From assembly GCA_934271195.1 (NCBI GenBank), contig CAKQRB010000035.1, forward strand, positions 1-34,183: 34,183 bases of DNA, in the 5' to 3' direction. Below the pieces are notes generated by a model. That model ran no database searches and was not told the origin of the DNA. It worked only from the letters and a program-made list of their open reading frames with translations. Positions 21,621-29,663 of this stretch are shown piece after piece. Each line of letters opens with the position of its first letter. Within the stretch, counting starts at the first letter, position 1. This DNA comes from an uncultured Alphaproteobacteria bacterium. GTDB lineage: Bacteria; Pseudomonadota; Alphaproteobacteria; RF32; CAG-239. The position numbers were made by a program, and so were the translations under genes.

Positions 21621-21971
21621 ATGGCCGGTGTAATTTTACCCAATATGATAATTGTCCGCAAAGGCGACAGCTTTGATATTGTCCTGCAGTTCAGAACGGA
21701 CGACAAGCCGTGGAACTTGACGGATTGTATTGTCAAAATGACGGTCAGAAACGACGAGGACAAGGTTTTGTTTACAAAGTCGGGAGAGATTTTTGAGCCG
21801 GCATCGGGCAAAGCACGGTTGAAGCTTTTGCCCTCGGACACCAATATTGCTCCGGCGGATTACAAAACTGATATCCAAATCCGGCTGAAAACCGGAGATG
21901 TTCATACGGTTTACCCCGGAGATGTCAATAAAGTCGCGGTTTTCCGCATAACGCAAGAAGTAACGGAGTGA
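21621..21971 (+). CDS. Small Ig-like tail or baseplate accessory protein
   Basis: The 116-residue protein is mainly beta strand: IVRKGDSFDIVLQFRTDDKP, WNLTDCIVKMTVRND, YKTDIQIRLKTGD. That pattern resembles the N-terminal domain of BppU-like baseplate proteins and other Ig-like tail add-ons, usually joining fibre to tail. It sits between two fibre genes and is coupled on both sides (2 and 4 bases). Exact family unsure. Confidence 0.6.
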   Translation: MAGVILPNMIIVRKGDSFDIVLQFRTDDKPWNLTDCIVKMTVRNDEDKVLFTKSGEIFEPASGKARLKLLPSDTNIAPADYKTDIQIRLKTGDVHTVYPGDVNKVAVFRITQEVTE

Positions 21972-21975
21972 GAAA

Positions 21976-23586
21976 ATGAGTATGCTAAATGAAGAAGCCG
22001 ACATTACCGTCTTTAACGGAACCGGTCAGAAGATTGAAGTCTTGTTTCAGGAAGAGGTGCAGTTGGATATTAACGCGCCTCTTTTTTATATCAAGTCCGG
22101 CGAGGAGGAAATTCAGGCCTATGTCAATAACCACGCCAAGCCGGAGCTGAATGAACATACAGAAGAAAAAAAGCGGGAAATTGCCGATAAGAGCGCCGAA
22201 GATATTGAGGTAGCCAAAAGGCAGATTGACAGTTACGTGACCGGTATGGCTAATCCGGCAGTACAAAAATATGCCGATGAGACGATCAAACCTCAGCTTG
22301 AGGTTATTGTTTCAGAGGCGGAAAAGTCTGCGGAAGCTGCCGCTGTCAGCGCCGGAACTGCCGCGGAATCTGAACTTGTCGCTTCAACAAAAGCTGATGA
22401 TGCCCATACGGCAGCTGAAAAAGCGGGAGTTTTTTCCACGGAAGCGCAAGAGAGTGCGGAAACCGCGCGCCGATGGGCGGTTGGTACAATTGAAGAACAA
22501 CCGGCAGGCAGCTCCGAATATTGGGCGGGAGAGGCAAAAACGGCGGCAGAAAATGCAAATGTCGGTTATGAACTTTTTCAGGCCTCATGGTTTGACCATA
22601 AGCCTGAATCGGCAAGCTGGTTGAGAGCGGATAATTTCAGCTGGCAGGACGGCGTTGTGTATTTTGCGGCTTATAACGAATTGTCCGCGCAATTTGCGGC
22701 TGAAGCGTCAGCAGAAGAAACCGATACCGTCGGCAATATTGCGATTACTTATAAAAGATCGCCGAAAGGCTATAAAATCTGCGCGCCGGATCAGGCGGAA
22801 AATATCGCGGCTTTGTATGAAAATACCGGCGTGGCTTGGTATTATATTCTGGATACGGAGAATACAAGGTTCAAACTTCCGCGGACTAAGTGGGGATTTG
22901 TCGGCTGCCGTAACAATGTCGGAAATTATGTGCCGGAAACCCTGCCGAATATTTCGGGTGCATATGCTCATTCTACTAACGCGGAGACAAGAGACAATGC
23001 TGGTTCTGCGGCTGGAGCTTTTTATACGAACGCAAACGAAACAGGAATGAAAAACTCATCAAAAGCAAATGAAACAGGGGCAGTAATGAGATTCAGCGCT
23101 TCCCGTTGTTCTTCTGCTTATCAGGACGGCGCGCCGGTTCAGCAGCGGGCGATAGAGATGTATCTGTACTTTTTTGTCGGCAATACAATAAAGAACGACA
23201 CTCTTATAGACGCCGGAGCAATAACGGAAGTGCTGAACGGCAAAGCGGATCTGGATGCCGCTAATCTGTCACGGTCTGGGAAAAGTCTGCTTAGCGGTCT
23301 TGGCAAGCCAAGCGGAAGATATGTCGATTTACAGCTCAAAGCTTCCGGAAGTTCTTATACTGCGCCGGCCAACGGCTGGGCAGCCTGGGGCGGACAATTT
23401 TCTACTGCGGCAGGAAGCTTATCAATCGGTAATGATACTTTTTATTCACAAGGAACGGCAACGAACGGCGCACAATATATCGGCGTTTATATTCCGGTTA
23501 GAAAAGGAGAAAATTTTAATATAAGTTATGGAGGCGTTTCAGCAACCGTGCTGTTCAGATTCATTTATGATGAAGGAGAAAAATAA
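21976..23586 (+). CDS. Tail fibre protein, probable receptor-binding
   Basis: The 536-residue protein begins with a beta attachment domain (DITVFNGTGQKIEVLFQEEV), a long Ala/Glu coiled coil (about 60-185: EAEKSAEAAAVSAGTAAESE, TAAEKAGVFSTEAQESAETA), then a globular part with YKICAPDQAENIAALYENTG, FKLPRTKWGFVGCRNNVGNY and QQRAIEMYLYFFVGN, found in phage fibres related to collar-type domains. The C-terminal ~120 residues are glycine- and serine-rich strand and likely bind the host surface. It ends overlapping the start of a fibre chaperone gene (TAATG). It is the element most likely to set host range. Confidence 0.75.
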   Translation: MSMLNEEADITVFNGTGQKIEVLFQEEVQLDINAPLFYIKSGEEEIQAYVNNHAKPELNEHTEEKKREIADKSAEDIEVAKRQIDSYVTGMANPAVQKYADETIKPQLEVIVSEAEKSAEAAAVSAGTAAESELVASTKADDAHTAAEKAGVFSTEAQESAETARRWAVGTIEEQPAGSSEYWAGEAKTAAENANVGYELFQASWFDHKPESASWLRADNFSWQDGVVYFAAYNELSAQFAAEASAEETDTVGNIAITYKRSPKGYKICAPDQAENIAALYENTGVAWYYILDTENTRFKLPRTKWGFVGCRNNVGNYVPETLPNISGAYAHSTNAETRDNAGSAAGAFYTNANETGMKNSSKANETGAVMRFSASRCSSAYQDGAPVQQRAIEMYLYFFVGNTIKNDTLIDAGAITEVLNGKADLDAANLSRSGKSLLSGLGKPSGRYVDLQLKASGSSYTAPANGWAAWGGQFSTAAGSLSIGNDTFYSQGTATNGAQYIGVYIPVRKGENFNISYGGVSATVLFRFIYDEGEK

Positions 23587-23984
23587 TGATTTATATCGGA
23601 TTAATCAATAATGAAATCAAACTTTCCGGCAGTGACGTCGAGGCTGTAAAAGACGGTGCGTTTGCCTGCGGCCTGACTTTGGATTCCGTTGAACAGACGG
23701 ACAGAGAGGTCATAACCGCCTGGAACGGCAAAATGTATTTTAAGGGCGAAGAGCCCGAAAAACCGTACGATTACGCGGAAGAACGCCGACAGATCTATCC
23801 GGATTTGACTGAACAACTGGATAACCTGTATCATGATATTGATAACGGCTTGTTTGGAGAAGATGCCAAAACATCAGAATTTTATCTGGCGCGTAAAAAG
23901 GTGAAAGAAACCTATCCCAAAGCGGAAGAAGAAAACAAAACTGAACAGGAAGCAAATTTTGAAGAAGGAGAAGCGGGTATTTAG
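23586..23984 (+). CDS. Tail fibre assembly chaperone-like protein
   Basis: The 132-residue protein starts at the last base of the fibre stop, a usual place for fibre assembly chaperones. It has RRQIYPDLTEQLDNLYHDID, matching the R..YP...EQLD.L..D motif of phage tail assembly or XkdW-type proteins, and an acidic Glu-rich tail. It should help fold or attach the preceding fibre and may stay bound. Its stop codon lies inside a terminator hairpin. Confidence 0.7.
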   Translation: MIYIGLINNEIKLSGSDVEAVKDGAFACGLTLDSVEQTDREVITAWNGKMYFKGEEPEKPYDYAEERRQIYPDLTEQLDNLYHDIDNGLFGEDAKTSEFYLARKKVKETYPKAEEENKTEQEANFEEGEAGI

Positions 23985-23998
23985 CCCGCTTTTTTTCT
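23972..23998 (+). terminator. Terminator overlapping the end of the fibre chaperone gene
   Basis: AGCGGG (23972-23977) pairs with CCCGCT (23985-23990), followed by six T; the stop codon is in the loop. Confidence 0.75.
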
Positions 23999-24011
23999 GA
24001 AAGGAAAAAAC

Positions 24012-24257
24012 ATGGATTGGGGAGTTGTTACCGGAATGGCAGCGCTTTGCGGCGTTGTCATCAACTTTATCCGGATCGGACGTTGGCAGGGCAGCATTGA
24101 AACCCGTGTCGACAAGATTGAACAAAACTTTGACAAGCAGGATATTCGTCTGGAAAACCTGACAACGTCAATCAATGAACAAAATAAAATTCTTACAAAA
24201 ATCGAAGTCAAACTGGATTTGATTTTTAAAGAAAACAAAGCAAGGGAAAGACGATGA
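24012..24257 (+). CDS. XhlA-like membrane and coiled-coil protein of the lysis cluster
   Basis: The 81-residue product has an N-terminal membrane segment (WGVVTGMAALCGVVINFIRI) followed by a coiled coil (IETRVDKIEQNFDKQDIRLE, NEQNKILTKIEVKLDLI), the layout of haemolysin XhlA-type lysis accessory proteins. Ribosome site GAAAGGAAA. Its stop overlaps the next gene's ATG (ATGA). A role in membrane damage with the holin is inferred from the cluster. Confidence 0.6.
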   Translation: MDWGVVTGMAALCGVVINFIRIGRWQGSIETRVDKIEQNFDKQDIRLENLTTSINEQNKILTKIEVKLDLIFKENKARERR

Positions 24258-24391
24258 AAAAACTAAAACGCCTGCGCTGCCTGTTATTACTGGCAGCAGC
24301 TTTGACGCTTGTCGTCGTGTCGTTATTATATCCGCAGCATGCAGAAAGTGTCGCGCGCGCTTTTTCGCTCATTATCGGAGCGGGAATATGA
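24254..24391 (+). CDS. Tiny membrane protein in lysis cluster, possible holin
   Basis: The 45-residue product MKKLKRLRCLLLLAAALTLV is a basic N-terminus plus one helix, then QHAESVARAFSLIIGAGI. It overlaps both neighbours by four bases. Position between XhlA-like and spanin genes suggests a pinholin-like or accessory role, without sequence proof. Confidence 0.5.
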   Translation: MKKLKRLRCLLLLAAALTLVVVSLLYPQHAESVARAFSLIIGAGI

Positions 24392-24594
24392 TGCGTCTGC
24401 TGCTGTGGCTTTCCGGCATGGCTGTTGCCTGTGTGCTGAGTTATCAGCTCGGGCGCAGCCATAGCCGGCTTCAAACCGTAACTAAAGAAGTAGAGGTCAT
24501 AAAATATGTTTCGGCACAATGTCATAAAATTGCATCTCAGCCTAATCTGGAGCGCAATGCTTTGCTTGAGCTCATGCGTCGCGGACAACTATGA
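24388..24594 (+). CDS. Inner-membrane spanin (Rz-like)
   Basis: The 68-residue product has an N-terminal membrane anchor (MRLLLWLSGMAVACVLSYQL) and a charged periplasmic helical part (GRSHSRLQTVTKEVEVIKYV, ERNALLELMRRGQL). A lipoprotein gene begins inside it in another frame, the classic nested Rz/Rz1 arrangement. Spanins fuse the inner and outer membranes in the last step of lysis of Gram-negative hosts. It is short for an i-spanin (usually 100-150), so reach across the periplasm would depend on the longer partner. Confidence 0.6.
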   Translation: MMRLLLWLSGMAVACVLSYQLGRSHSRLQTVTKEVEVIKYVSAQCHKIASQPNLERNALLELMRRGQL

Positions 24595-24739
24595 GTTTTG
24601 TCCGGTTTTCCCACTGGCCGGTGAACATGTTGCCGCTGAACTTCAAAAAGCCGAATATCAGGAATATAAATACACATGGGAGTGGATCGGGCGCTTGGAA
24701 AAGCTAAAACGTCAACTGGATTTATGCCGGATTAATTAA
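24506..24739 (+). CDS. Outer-membrane lipoprotein spanin (Rz1-like), overlapping in another frame
   Basis: The 77-residue product has a signal ending in the lipobox LSSC (Cys24), then VADNYEFCPVFPLAGEHVAA and a helical C-terminus (YTWEWIGRLEKLKRQLDLC). It overlaps the Rz-like gene by 89 bases in a different frame, as Rz1 genes do. It would be an outer-membrane lipoprotein acting with the Rz-like protein. This is the last phage gene I can identify. Confidence 0.6.
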   Translation: MFRHNVIKLHLSLIWSAMLCLSSCVADNYEFCPVFPLAGEHVAAELQKAEYQEYKYTWEWIGRLEKLKRQLDLCRIN

Positions 24740-24758
24740 GTATTAACCGGAACGGCAG

Positions 24759-24764
24759 TATAAT
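24759..24764 (+). promoter_or_regulatory. TATAAT box close to the methyltransferase start, suggesting a leaderless mRNA
   Basis: A perfect TATAAT at 24759-24764 lies six bases before ATG 24771. Transcription would begin at or near the A of the start codon, and no ribosome site is present between. The -35 region is poor (TTAAGT at 24736). Confidence 0.45.
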
Positions 24765-24770
24765 AAAAAC

Positions 24771-26087
24771 ATGAAAAATTCTGATCAGAAAAGCTATCAC
24801 GCTCTTGCTTTGGACGCATACCGCAGCGGCAATTATCTGCGAGCACTGCATTTTGCATTGAGCGGATTAAAACAAATGCCGAATAATGCCGATTTGCTTT
24901 GCGATTGCGGCAGCGCTTATTTTATGCTCGGCGACTATGACAAGGCCGAAAGCTACTACCGCAATGCCTGGGTGCTTATGCCTGCTTCCGAAATGATTAA
25001 CATCAATCTGTTAAACATTGATTATACGCGCCGCCGCTATGATGCAGCTTTGCAAAAAGCTACGCAAATTCTTAAAAAAAATCCCGACAGAGTCGAGACT
25101 TTGCTGATTGTCGGATCAATTTATTTTGAACAAGGCTTGTATGAAGATGCCAAGCGCTATCTGACACGTGTACTGGCCATTAATCCCGAGGCCTTTTGGG
25201 CGTTGAACTATATGGGGCAGTGTGCGGAAAAAATCGGAGATTTTGAGGCCGCGCTGGAATACGGATTGCGGGCGGCAGAGGTCGGTCGCGAGGATTCTCA
25301 GCATATTAACTATGCCTATACGCTCTATGAATGCAGTTTGGAAATCGGTCAGGAAAAGGTAATGCCTTATGCCGAAAAATGGCTGGATTCTTTTTCCGAA
25401 ACTCCGATTGTTCAATATGCCGTTGCGGCATTAAAAAATGACGTTTCGGCAAAGGCATCAAACACGCTTTATGTTCAAAAAGTTTTCGATTACTTTGCAG
25501 ATTCTTTTGAAGATACGCTCAAAAATCTCGGCTATCGCGTACCAGAATGCATTGACGGTTTCTTAAAGCGTTTTTATGGTTGGAAACTGTTCCGCAATTT
25601 GGAGATTCTCGACGTCGGCTGCGGAACCGGCTGGCTGGGAGTATATCTGGCAAAATATGTCGGCAAAGGGCATATTTACGGCGTGGACTTGTCTGCCGAA
25701 ATGCTGAAAAAAGCCCATGATAAAAATGTTTATACCGGTTTGTATTGTGATGATATTCTGCGATTTCTGGAAGGGCGTTTTGCTTGTCTGGACCTGATTA
25801 CGGCGGCAGATGTTTTTATTTATTTCGGCAGCTTGGATTCGCTATTTGCAAAACTGTATCAGGCTTTAAAAACAGGCGGGCGGGTTATCTTTTCAATTTC
25901 TCAAAATCAGACTAATGAGCGCGATTATTATCTGCACGTGTCCGGTCGTTTTCAACATAGCTGGAATTATGTGACTTATGTCTTGCAAAAAAACGGATTC
26001 CATTTGGAAAAAGTCAAAGAAGAAGTGCTGAGGTATGAGGGCGGCGAGCCGGTAAAAGGCTGGATTCTTTCTGCCCGAAAAAGATAA
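24771..26087 (+). CDS. TPR-repeat class I SAM methyltransferase (COG4976-like)
   Basis: The 438-residue protein has TPR repeats over about 1-200 (ADLLCDCGSAYFMLGDYDKA, VETLLIVGSIYFEQGLYEDA, ALNYMGQCAEKIGDFEAALE), and then a SAM-dependent methyltransferase domain with motif I LEILDVGCGTGWLG (Asp281), a post-I acidic GVDLSAEMLKKA, DLITAADVFIYFG and LKTGGRVIFSISQN. The combined layout and YYLHVSGRFQHSWNYV near the end match predicted TPR-containing methyltransferases common in alphaproteobacteria. The substrate is unknown. It follows the lysis genes and is probably the first chromosomal gene to the right of the prophage. Confidence 0.8.
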   Translation: MKNSDQKSYHALALDAYRSGNYLRALHFALSGLKQMPNNADLLCDCGSAYFMLGDYDKAESYYRNAWVLMPASEMININLLNIDYTRRRYDAALQKATQILKKNPDRVETLLIVGSIYFEQGLYEDAKRYLTRVLAINPEAFWALNYMGQCAEKIGDFEAALEYGLRAAEVGREDSQHINYAYTLYECSLEIGQEKVMPYAEKWLDSFSETPIVQYAVAALKNDVSAKASNTLYVQKVFDYFADSFEDTLKNLGYRVPECIDGFLKRFYGWKLFRNLEILDVGCGTGWLGVYLAKYVGKGHIYGVDLSAEMLKKAHDKNVYTGLYCDDILRFLEGRFACLDLITAADVFIYFGSLDSLFAKLYQALKTGGRVIFSISQNQTNERDYYLHVSGRFQHSWNYVTYVLQKNGFHLEKVKEEVLRYEGGEPVKGWILSARKR

Positions 26088-26129
26088 TTTTCGTATGCTT
26101 TGAAAACTCAAAATATCCGGAAAATCTGC

Positions 26130-26157
26130 TTGCAAATTTTTTAGATTCGTTTATGAT
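26130..26157 (+). promoter_or_regulatory. Promoter for the structured RNA
   Basis: TTGCAA (26130-26135), 16-base spacer, TATGAT (26152-26157); start expected near 26164. Confidence 0.55.
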
Positions 26158-26162
26158 GAGCC

Positions 26163-26326
26163 CTGCAGTCCAGAGACGGGCTGTGGTGTCTCAAAAACAT
26201 CTCGTTGAAATTATCCACTTTGGGTGGAGTGTGGTCAAATAAGCGTGCTTGCACGACGAATAGCCACGACTGATCAACGCAGTTTTTGAGCTCCATCCGC
26301 CTATTTTTTTAGGCGGATTTTGTTTT
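26163..26326 (+). ncRNA. Structured small RNA candidate, 6S-like architecture
   Basis: About 160 bases without a coding frame, with a promoter just upstream and an intrinsic terminator (ATCCGCCT / AGGCGGAT, then T-run, 26295-26326). A long closing helix forms from CTCAAAAAC (26190-26198) with GTTTTTGAG (26282-26290), continued by CGTTGA (26203-26208) with TCAACG (26274-26279). Inside are GTGGT/GCCAC (26231-26235 with 26263-26267) and a CGTGC/GCACG hairpin (26244-26255). A 5' stem AGCCC/GGGCT also exists. One long interrupted helix is the 6S RNA plan; identity with ssrS is not proven. Confidence 0.45.
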
Positions 26327-26351
26327 AATCAAAACTAGGAGCTAAAAAGAA

Positions 26352-26606
26352 ATGTTATCAAGAAAATATAGAAAAAAGTGGTATAAAACCTTCCGGAGTT
26401 ATTGTAATAAAGAATTAAACCGGATAATGACGGAACATGGCTTAACAAGTACGGAACTCGCCGACCATATAGATTTTATGGAAGGCCGGATAGAAAAATT
26501 AAGAAGAAATACCAGCCATGTGAGAATGGAAGAATATGTTTATCTGTTTTCATTTTTGGATAAGGTATTTGAGATAAAACTTGTCGACGCCAAAGATTAT
26601 CCCTAA
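26352..26606 (+). CDS. Small XRE-like helix-turn-helix protein
   Basis: The 84-residue product has a basic N-terminus (MLSRKYRKKWYKTFRSYCNK) and then NRIMTEHGLTSTELADHIDF, IEKLRRNTSHVRMEEYVYLF, which resembles the helices of XRE/Cro-type DNA-binding domains (LTxxELAxxI ... I..lr...). It may be a small transcriptional regulator. Start chosen at ATG 26352 with TAGGAGCTAAAA upstream. It follows the structured RNA and its terminator. Confidence 0.55.
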   Translation: MLSRKYRKKWYKTFRSYCNKELNRIMTEHGLTSTELADHIDFMEGRIEKLRRNTSHVRMEEYVYLFSFLDKVFEIKLVDAKDYP

Positions 26607-26618
26607 ACTCTCTCTTTC

Positions 26619-26647
26619 GTCATTGCCGGATCAAGTTCGGCAATGAC
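26619..26647. repeat. REP-like palindrome (GTCATTGCCGGA type)
   Basis: GTCATTGCCGGA and its near-complement TTCGGCAATGAC around a short loop; a second member is at 33985-34015. Such palindromes are dispersed in many alphaproteobacterial genomes. Confidence 0.65.
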
Positions 26648-26943
26648 AAAGAAACATAATAAGTCCTAGAATAACATTGCCTTGAAGCGCCACTTACCTC
26701 AAGCTTGAGGGGTGGGGAGAGTTGATTAGCCCAACTCTATGAAGAAACCAAAACCCGAAAATAAAAAAAAGAAAAACAGCGGCAAAAGGGACAAGGGGGC
26801 AAAAAAAAGCGGAGAGAGAAAAGAAAGTGGCGGAGAGTGTGGAAAGAGAGGAGAAAAAGAAAGATGAAACGGAGAAAATAAACGCAGAAAAAATAGATAT
26901 AAAAACCAGAAAAAAGAGGATGAATTTTAGAGTGAAGAAAATA
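26648..26943. other. Purine-rich intergenic stretch without a convincing gene
   Basis: About 300 bases, strongly A/G-rich on the + strand (about 26740-26940), with a possible 42-codon Lys-rich frame from ATG 26739 that lacks a good ribosome site. A similar purine-rich stretch closes the window (34090-34183). I see no RNA or gene that can be supported. Confidence 0.5.
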
Positions 26944-26976
26944 AAAATACCCGAAGATGACATCGGGTATTTTCCA
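26944..26976 (-). terminator. Terminator of the DUF2934 gene
   Basis: AAAATACCCGA and TCGGGTATTTT pair around AGATGACA; on the minus strand a T-rich run follows. Confidence 0.7.
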
Positions 26977-26999
26977 AACAATTTTGCTTCGGAAAAAGA

Positions 27000-27236
27000 C
27001 TATTTTGAAGTCTTTTTAGAAGAAGAACCGCTGTTTTTTTTCGAGCTTGCAGAAGAAGTTTTTTTGCAAGAGGAAGAAGAGCATTTTTTGCTTGAAGAAC
27101 CAGAGTTTTTGTTGCTGTACAATTGCTCGATAGCCATAGCCCAGTGCTGGGATTCCATACCGGACGGGCAGCCAGCATTTTGCCAAATGTAATATGCAGC
27201 CTCTCTGATTGCATTTTCATTATAATTATTTGCCAT
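27000..27236 (-). CDS. DUF2934 protein with Ser/Lys/Cys-rich tail
   Basis: The start is ATG 27236-27234 with CAGGAG eight bases upstream. The 78-residue protein has a DUF2934 motif (IREAAYYIWQNAGCPSGMES, QHWAMAIEQL) in the first 40 residues, then a tail made almost wholly of Ser, Lys and Cys (SSSKKCSSSSCKKTSSASSK). DUF2934 proteins are small, common in alphaproteobacteria and of unknown function. The repetitive basic tail resembles histone-like or nucleic-acid-binding tails, but that is speculation. It is transcribed divergently from glgB, sharing a 213-base AT-rich gap. Confidence 0.75.
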   Translation of the reverse strand: MANNYNENAIREAAYYIWQNAGCPSGMESQHWAMAIEQLYSNKNSGSSSKKCSSSSCKKTSSASSKKNSGSSSKKTSK

Positions 27237-27366
27237 AATATAACTCCTGAAAATAAAATTTTTTACCAATCACTAATTAATATATACGCAAAATTTTATA
27301 CGTCAATATCTAAAAGTTTGAATTTGTTAAATATGTAAAATAAACTTGATTTCTGTATTAAAATTG

Positions 27367-27395
27367 TTGCAAAAATAATGAATAGATTTTATAGA
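27367..27395 (+). promoter_or_regulatory. Promoter of the glgB-glgX-malQ operon
   Basis: TTGCAA (27367-27372), 17-base spacer, TATAGA (27390-27395), in a very AT-rich region; leader of about 48 bases before ATG 27450. Confidence 0.55.
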
Positions 27396-27449
27396 TAAAT
27401 ATAACGATTTTTTAATCTGTTTTTTTAGTATTTTATACGAGGTATATTT

Positions 27450-29639
27450 ATGGAAAATTTATTATCTAAAGAAGAAATGGAAGCAGTAATCAGCGGCAAT
27501 CACGGCAATGTTTTTGCAGTGCTCGGCATCCACAAAGACAAAGGCAGCAAAGAGGTGTTTATCCGCACCTATCAGCCTCATGCCAAGTCAGTCGAACTCC
27601 TCAAATATGACGATTCTTCACTCGGATTTTTAACCAAACTCGATGACCGCGGATTCTTTCAGATAAACGTTGGAGCTGTTGATAATTTTCCATATCGTTT
27701 TCGGATTGAGAACGGCCTCGGACAGTTTTATATCAAAGAAGATGAATACAGATTTTCTTCGGTGCTAGGCGACATAGATGTCTATCTTCTGGCTGAGGGC
27801 AACCACCTTGAAATGTATAAAAGACTTGGCGCGCATATCATGGAAATGGATGGTATTAAAGGTGTCGGATTCGCTGTCTGGGCGCCTAATGCCAAACGTG
27901 TCAGCGTCGTCGGCGGCTTCAATAATTGGGACGGCCGCGCACATGTCATGCGCAAACATCCGACCTGCGGAGTTTGGGATATTTTTATCCCCGGAATTAG
28001 CGCGGGCGAACTCTATAAATACGAAATTAAAACGCAGGAAGATTATATTCTGGTAAAATCAGATCCCGTCGCTTTCTGGTCAGAAAAGCGTCCGAATACA
28101 GCATCGATAGTTTATGATTCCAAATACAACTGGAATGATGAAGGCTGGATGAATTATCGTGAAGAACACAACAGCTTCGACAAGCCGATGTCAATCTACG
28201 AGGTTCACCTCGGCTCATGGCGCCGCAAAGACGGCAACGAATTTCTGACTTACCGCGAACTGGCTGATACGTTGGTACCCTATGTCAGCAATATGGGCTT
28301 TACCCACGTCGAGTTTTTGCCGCTGACCGAACACCCGTTGGATTCTTCTTGGGGGTATCAGGTTGTGGGCATGTTTTCTCCGACCAGCCGCTTTGGCACG
28401 CCGGATGATCTGCGCTATTTGATAGATAAATTTCACGAAGCAAATATAGCGGTAATAATGGACTGGGTGCCGGCGCACTTTCCGAAAGACGGCCACGGCC
28501 TGAATGAATTTGACGGCACGCACTTGTACGAACATGCCGACCCGCGTAAAGGCGAACACTCCGACTGGGGAACAAAAATTTACAATTACGGCCGGACGGA
28601 AGTCTGCAACTTCTTGTGCGCAAGCGCGTTGTACTGGCTGAAAGAATTTCACATCGACGGCCTGCGCGTAGACGCCGTTGCTTCCATGCTGTATCTGGAT
28701 TATTCCCGCAAGAACGGCGAGTGGATTCCCAATATTTACGGCGGTAATGAAAATCTTGAGGCAATCTCTTTTCTGCGCCGTATGAACGAATTGGTTTACG
28801 GGCAGAATAAGGGGGCATTTACCTGCGCCGAAGAGTCCACGGCTTGGCCAATGGTGTCGCGTCCGACATCAATGGGCGGTTTGGGATTCGGTTATAAATG
28901 GAACATGGGCTGGATGAATGATACCTTAAAATACATCAGTAAAGACCCGATATATAGAAGGTTTCACCACGGTATGCTGACGTTTGGTCTGCTCTATGCC
29001 TTTAACGAAAACTTTATCCTGCCGATCTCGCATGACGAAGTCGTCCACGGCAAAGGCTCGATGCTGTCAAAAATGCCGGGAGACGAATGGCAGAAATTTG
29101 CTAACCTGAGAGCTTATTATGGCTTTATGTATACCCACCCCGGCAAAAAGCTTTTATTCATGGGATGCGAGTTCGGACAGGACTGGGAATGGAATTCGGA
29201 AGAGAGCCTGCGGTGGCATTTGTTGGAATACCCGATGTATAAAGGAATGCAAAACTGCGTCCGAGATTTGAACTATATGTATAAGGGCAATCCGGCTTTT
29301 TATGAAGTTGATTTTGATTACCGCGGCTTTGAGTGGATAGACCACAGCAATGCTGATGACAGCGTTATTTCTTATATGCGCAAAGGCTCGACCCCCGGCG
29401 ATTATATGATTGTTATCTGCAACTTTACGCCGGTCGTCCGGCACGATTTCCGGATCGGCGTCCATGAACGGATCAGATATCAGGAAATTTTTAACAGCGA
29501 CGATGTCAACTATTGGGGCAGCGGCGTTAAAAACGAGGGCTTTATGGAAGCCGGCGATATTCCGGCCAACGGCAAAGAATTCTCAATTGAAGTTACGCTT
29601 CCGGCACTATCGACAATCGTTATCAAACCGGTAAGATAA
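27450..29639 (+). CDS. glgB: 1,4-alpha-glucan branching enzyme
   Basis: The 729-residue protein matches GlgB in length (E. coli 728) and order: N-terminal domain (EAVISGNHGNVFAVLGIHKD), CBM48 domain (GVGFAVWAPNAKRVSVVGGF), then a GH13 barrel with region I DWVPAHFP (Asp338), region II GLRVDAVA (nucleophile Asp408), region III CAEEST (acid/base Glu461 or Glu462), region IV SHDEVVHGK (Asp529), and a C-terminal beta domain. It cuts alpha-1,4 chains and reattaches them as alpha-1,6 branches in glycogen. The catalytic residues are all present. It is the first gene of a three-gene operon with glgX and malQ; synthesis genes glgA and glgC are not in the window. Confidence 0.97.
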   Translation: MENLLSKEEMEAVISGNHGNVFAVLGIHKDKGSKEVFIRTYQPHAKSVELLKYDDSSLGFLTKLDDRGFFQINVGAVDNFPYRFRIENGLGQFYIKEDEYRFSSVLGDIDVYLLAEGNHLEMYKRLGAHIMEMDGIKGVGFAVWAPNAKRVSVVGGFNNWDGRAHVMRKHPTCGVWDIFIPGISAGELYKYEIKTQEDYILVKSDPVAFWSEKRPNTASIVYDSKYNWNDEGWMNYREEHNSFDKPMSIYEVHLGSWRRKDGNEFLTYRELADTLVPYVSNMGFTHVEFLPLTEHPLDSSWGYQVVGMFSPTSRFGTPDDLRYLIDKFHEANIAVIMDWVPAHFPKDGHGLNEFDGTHLYEHADPRKGEHSDWGTKIYNYGRTEVCNFLCASALYWLKEFHIDGLRVDAVASMLYLDYSRKNGEWIPNIYGGNENLEAISFLRRMNELVYGQNKGAFTCAEESTAWPMVSRPTSMGGLGFGYKWNMGWMNDTLKYISKDPIYRRFHHGMLTFGLLYAFNENFILPISHDEVVHGKGSMLSKMPGDEWQKFANLRAYYGFMYTHPGKKLLFMGCEFGQDWEWNSEESLRWHLLEYPMYKGMQNCVRDLNYMYKGNPAFYEVDFDYRGFEWIDHSNADDSVISYMRKGSTPGDYMIVICNFTPVVRHDFRIGVHERIRYQEIFNSDDVNYWGSGVKNEGFMEAGDIPANGKEFSIEVTLPALSTIVIKPVR

Positions 29640-29663
29640 ACAGTACAAGAGAGGAGAAAAACA

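Noticed and set aside
21976..23586. Diversity-generating retroelement acting on the fibre gene
   Set aside because: No reverse transcriptase or template repeat is visible in the window.
24740..26360. Prophage attachment site or tRNA at the right end
   Set aside because: No tRNA, tmRNA or matching direct repeat could be found; the left end lies outside the window.
26739..26867. Lys-rich 42-codon frame (MKKPKPENKKKK...)
   Set aside because: It comes from purine-rich sequence, lacks a ribosome site and has no recognisable features.
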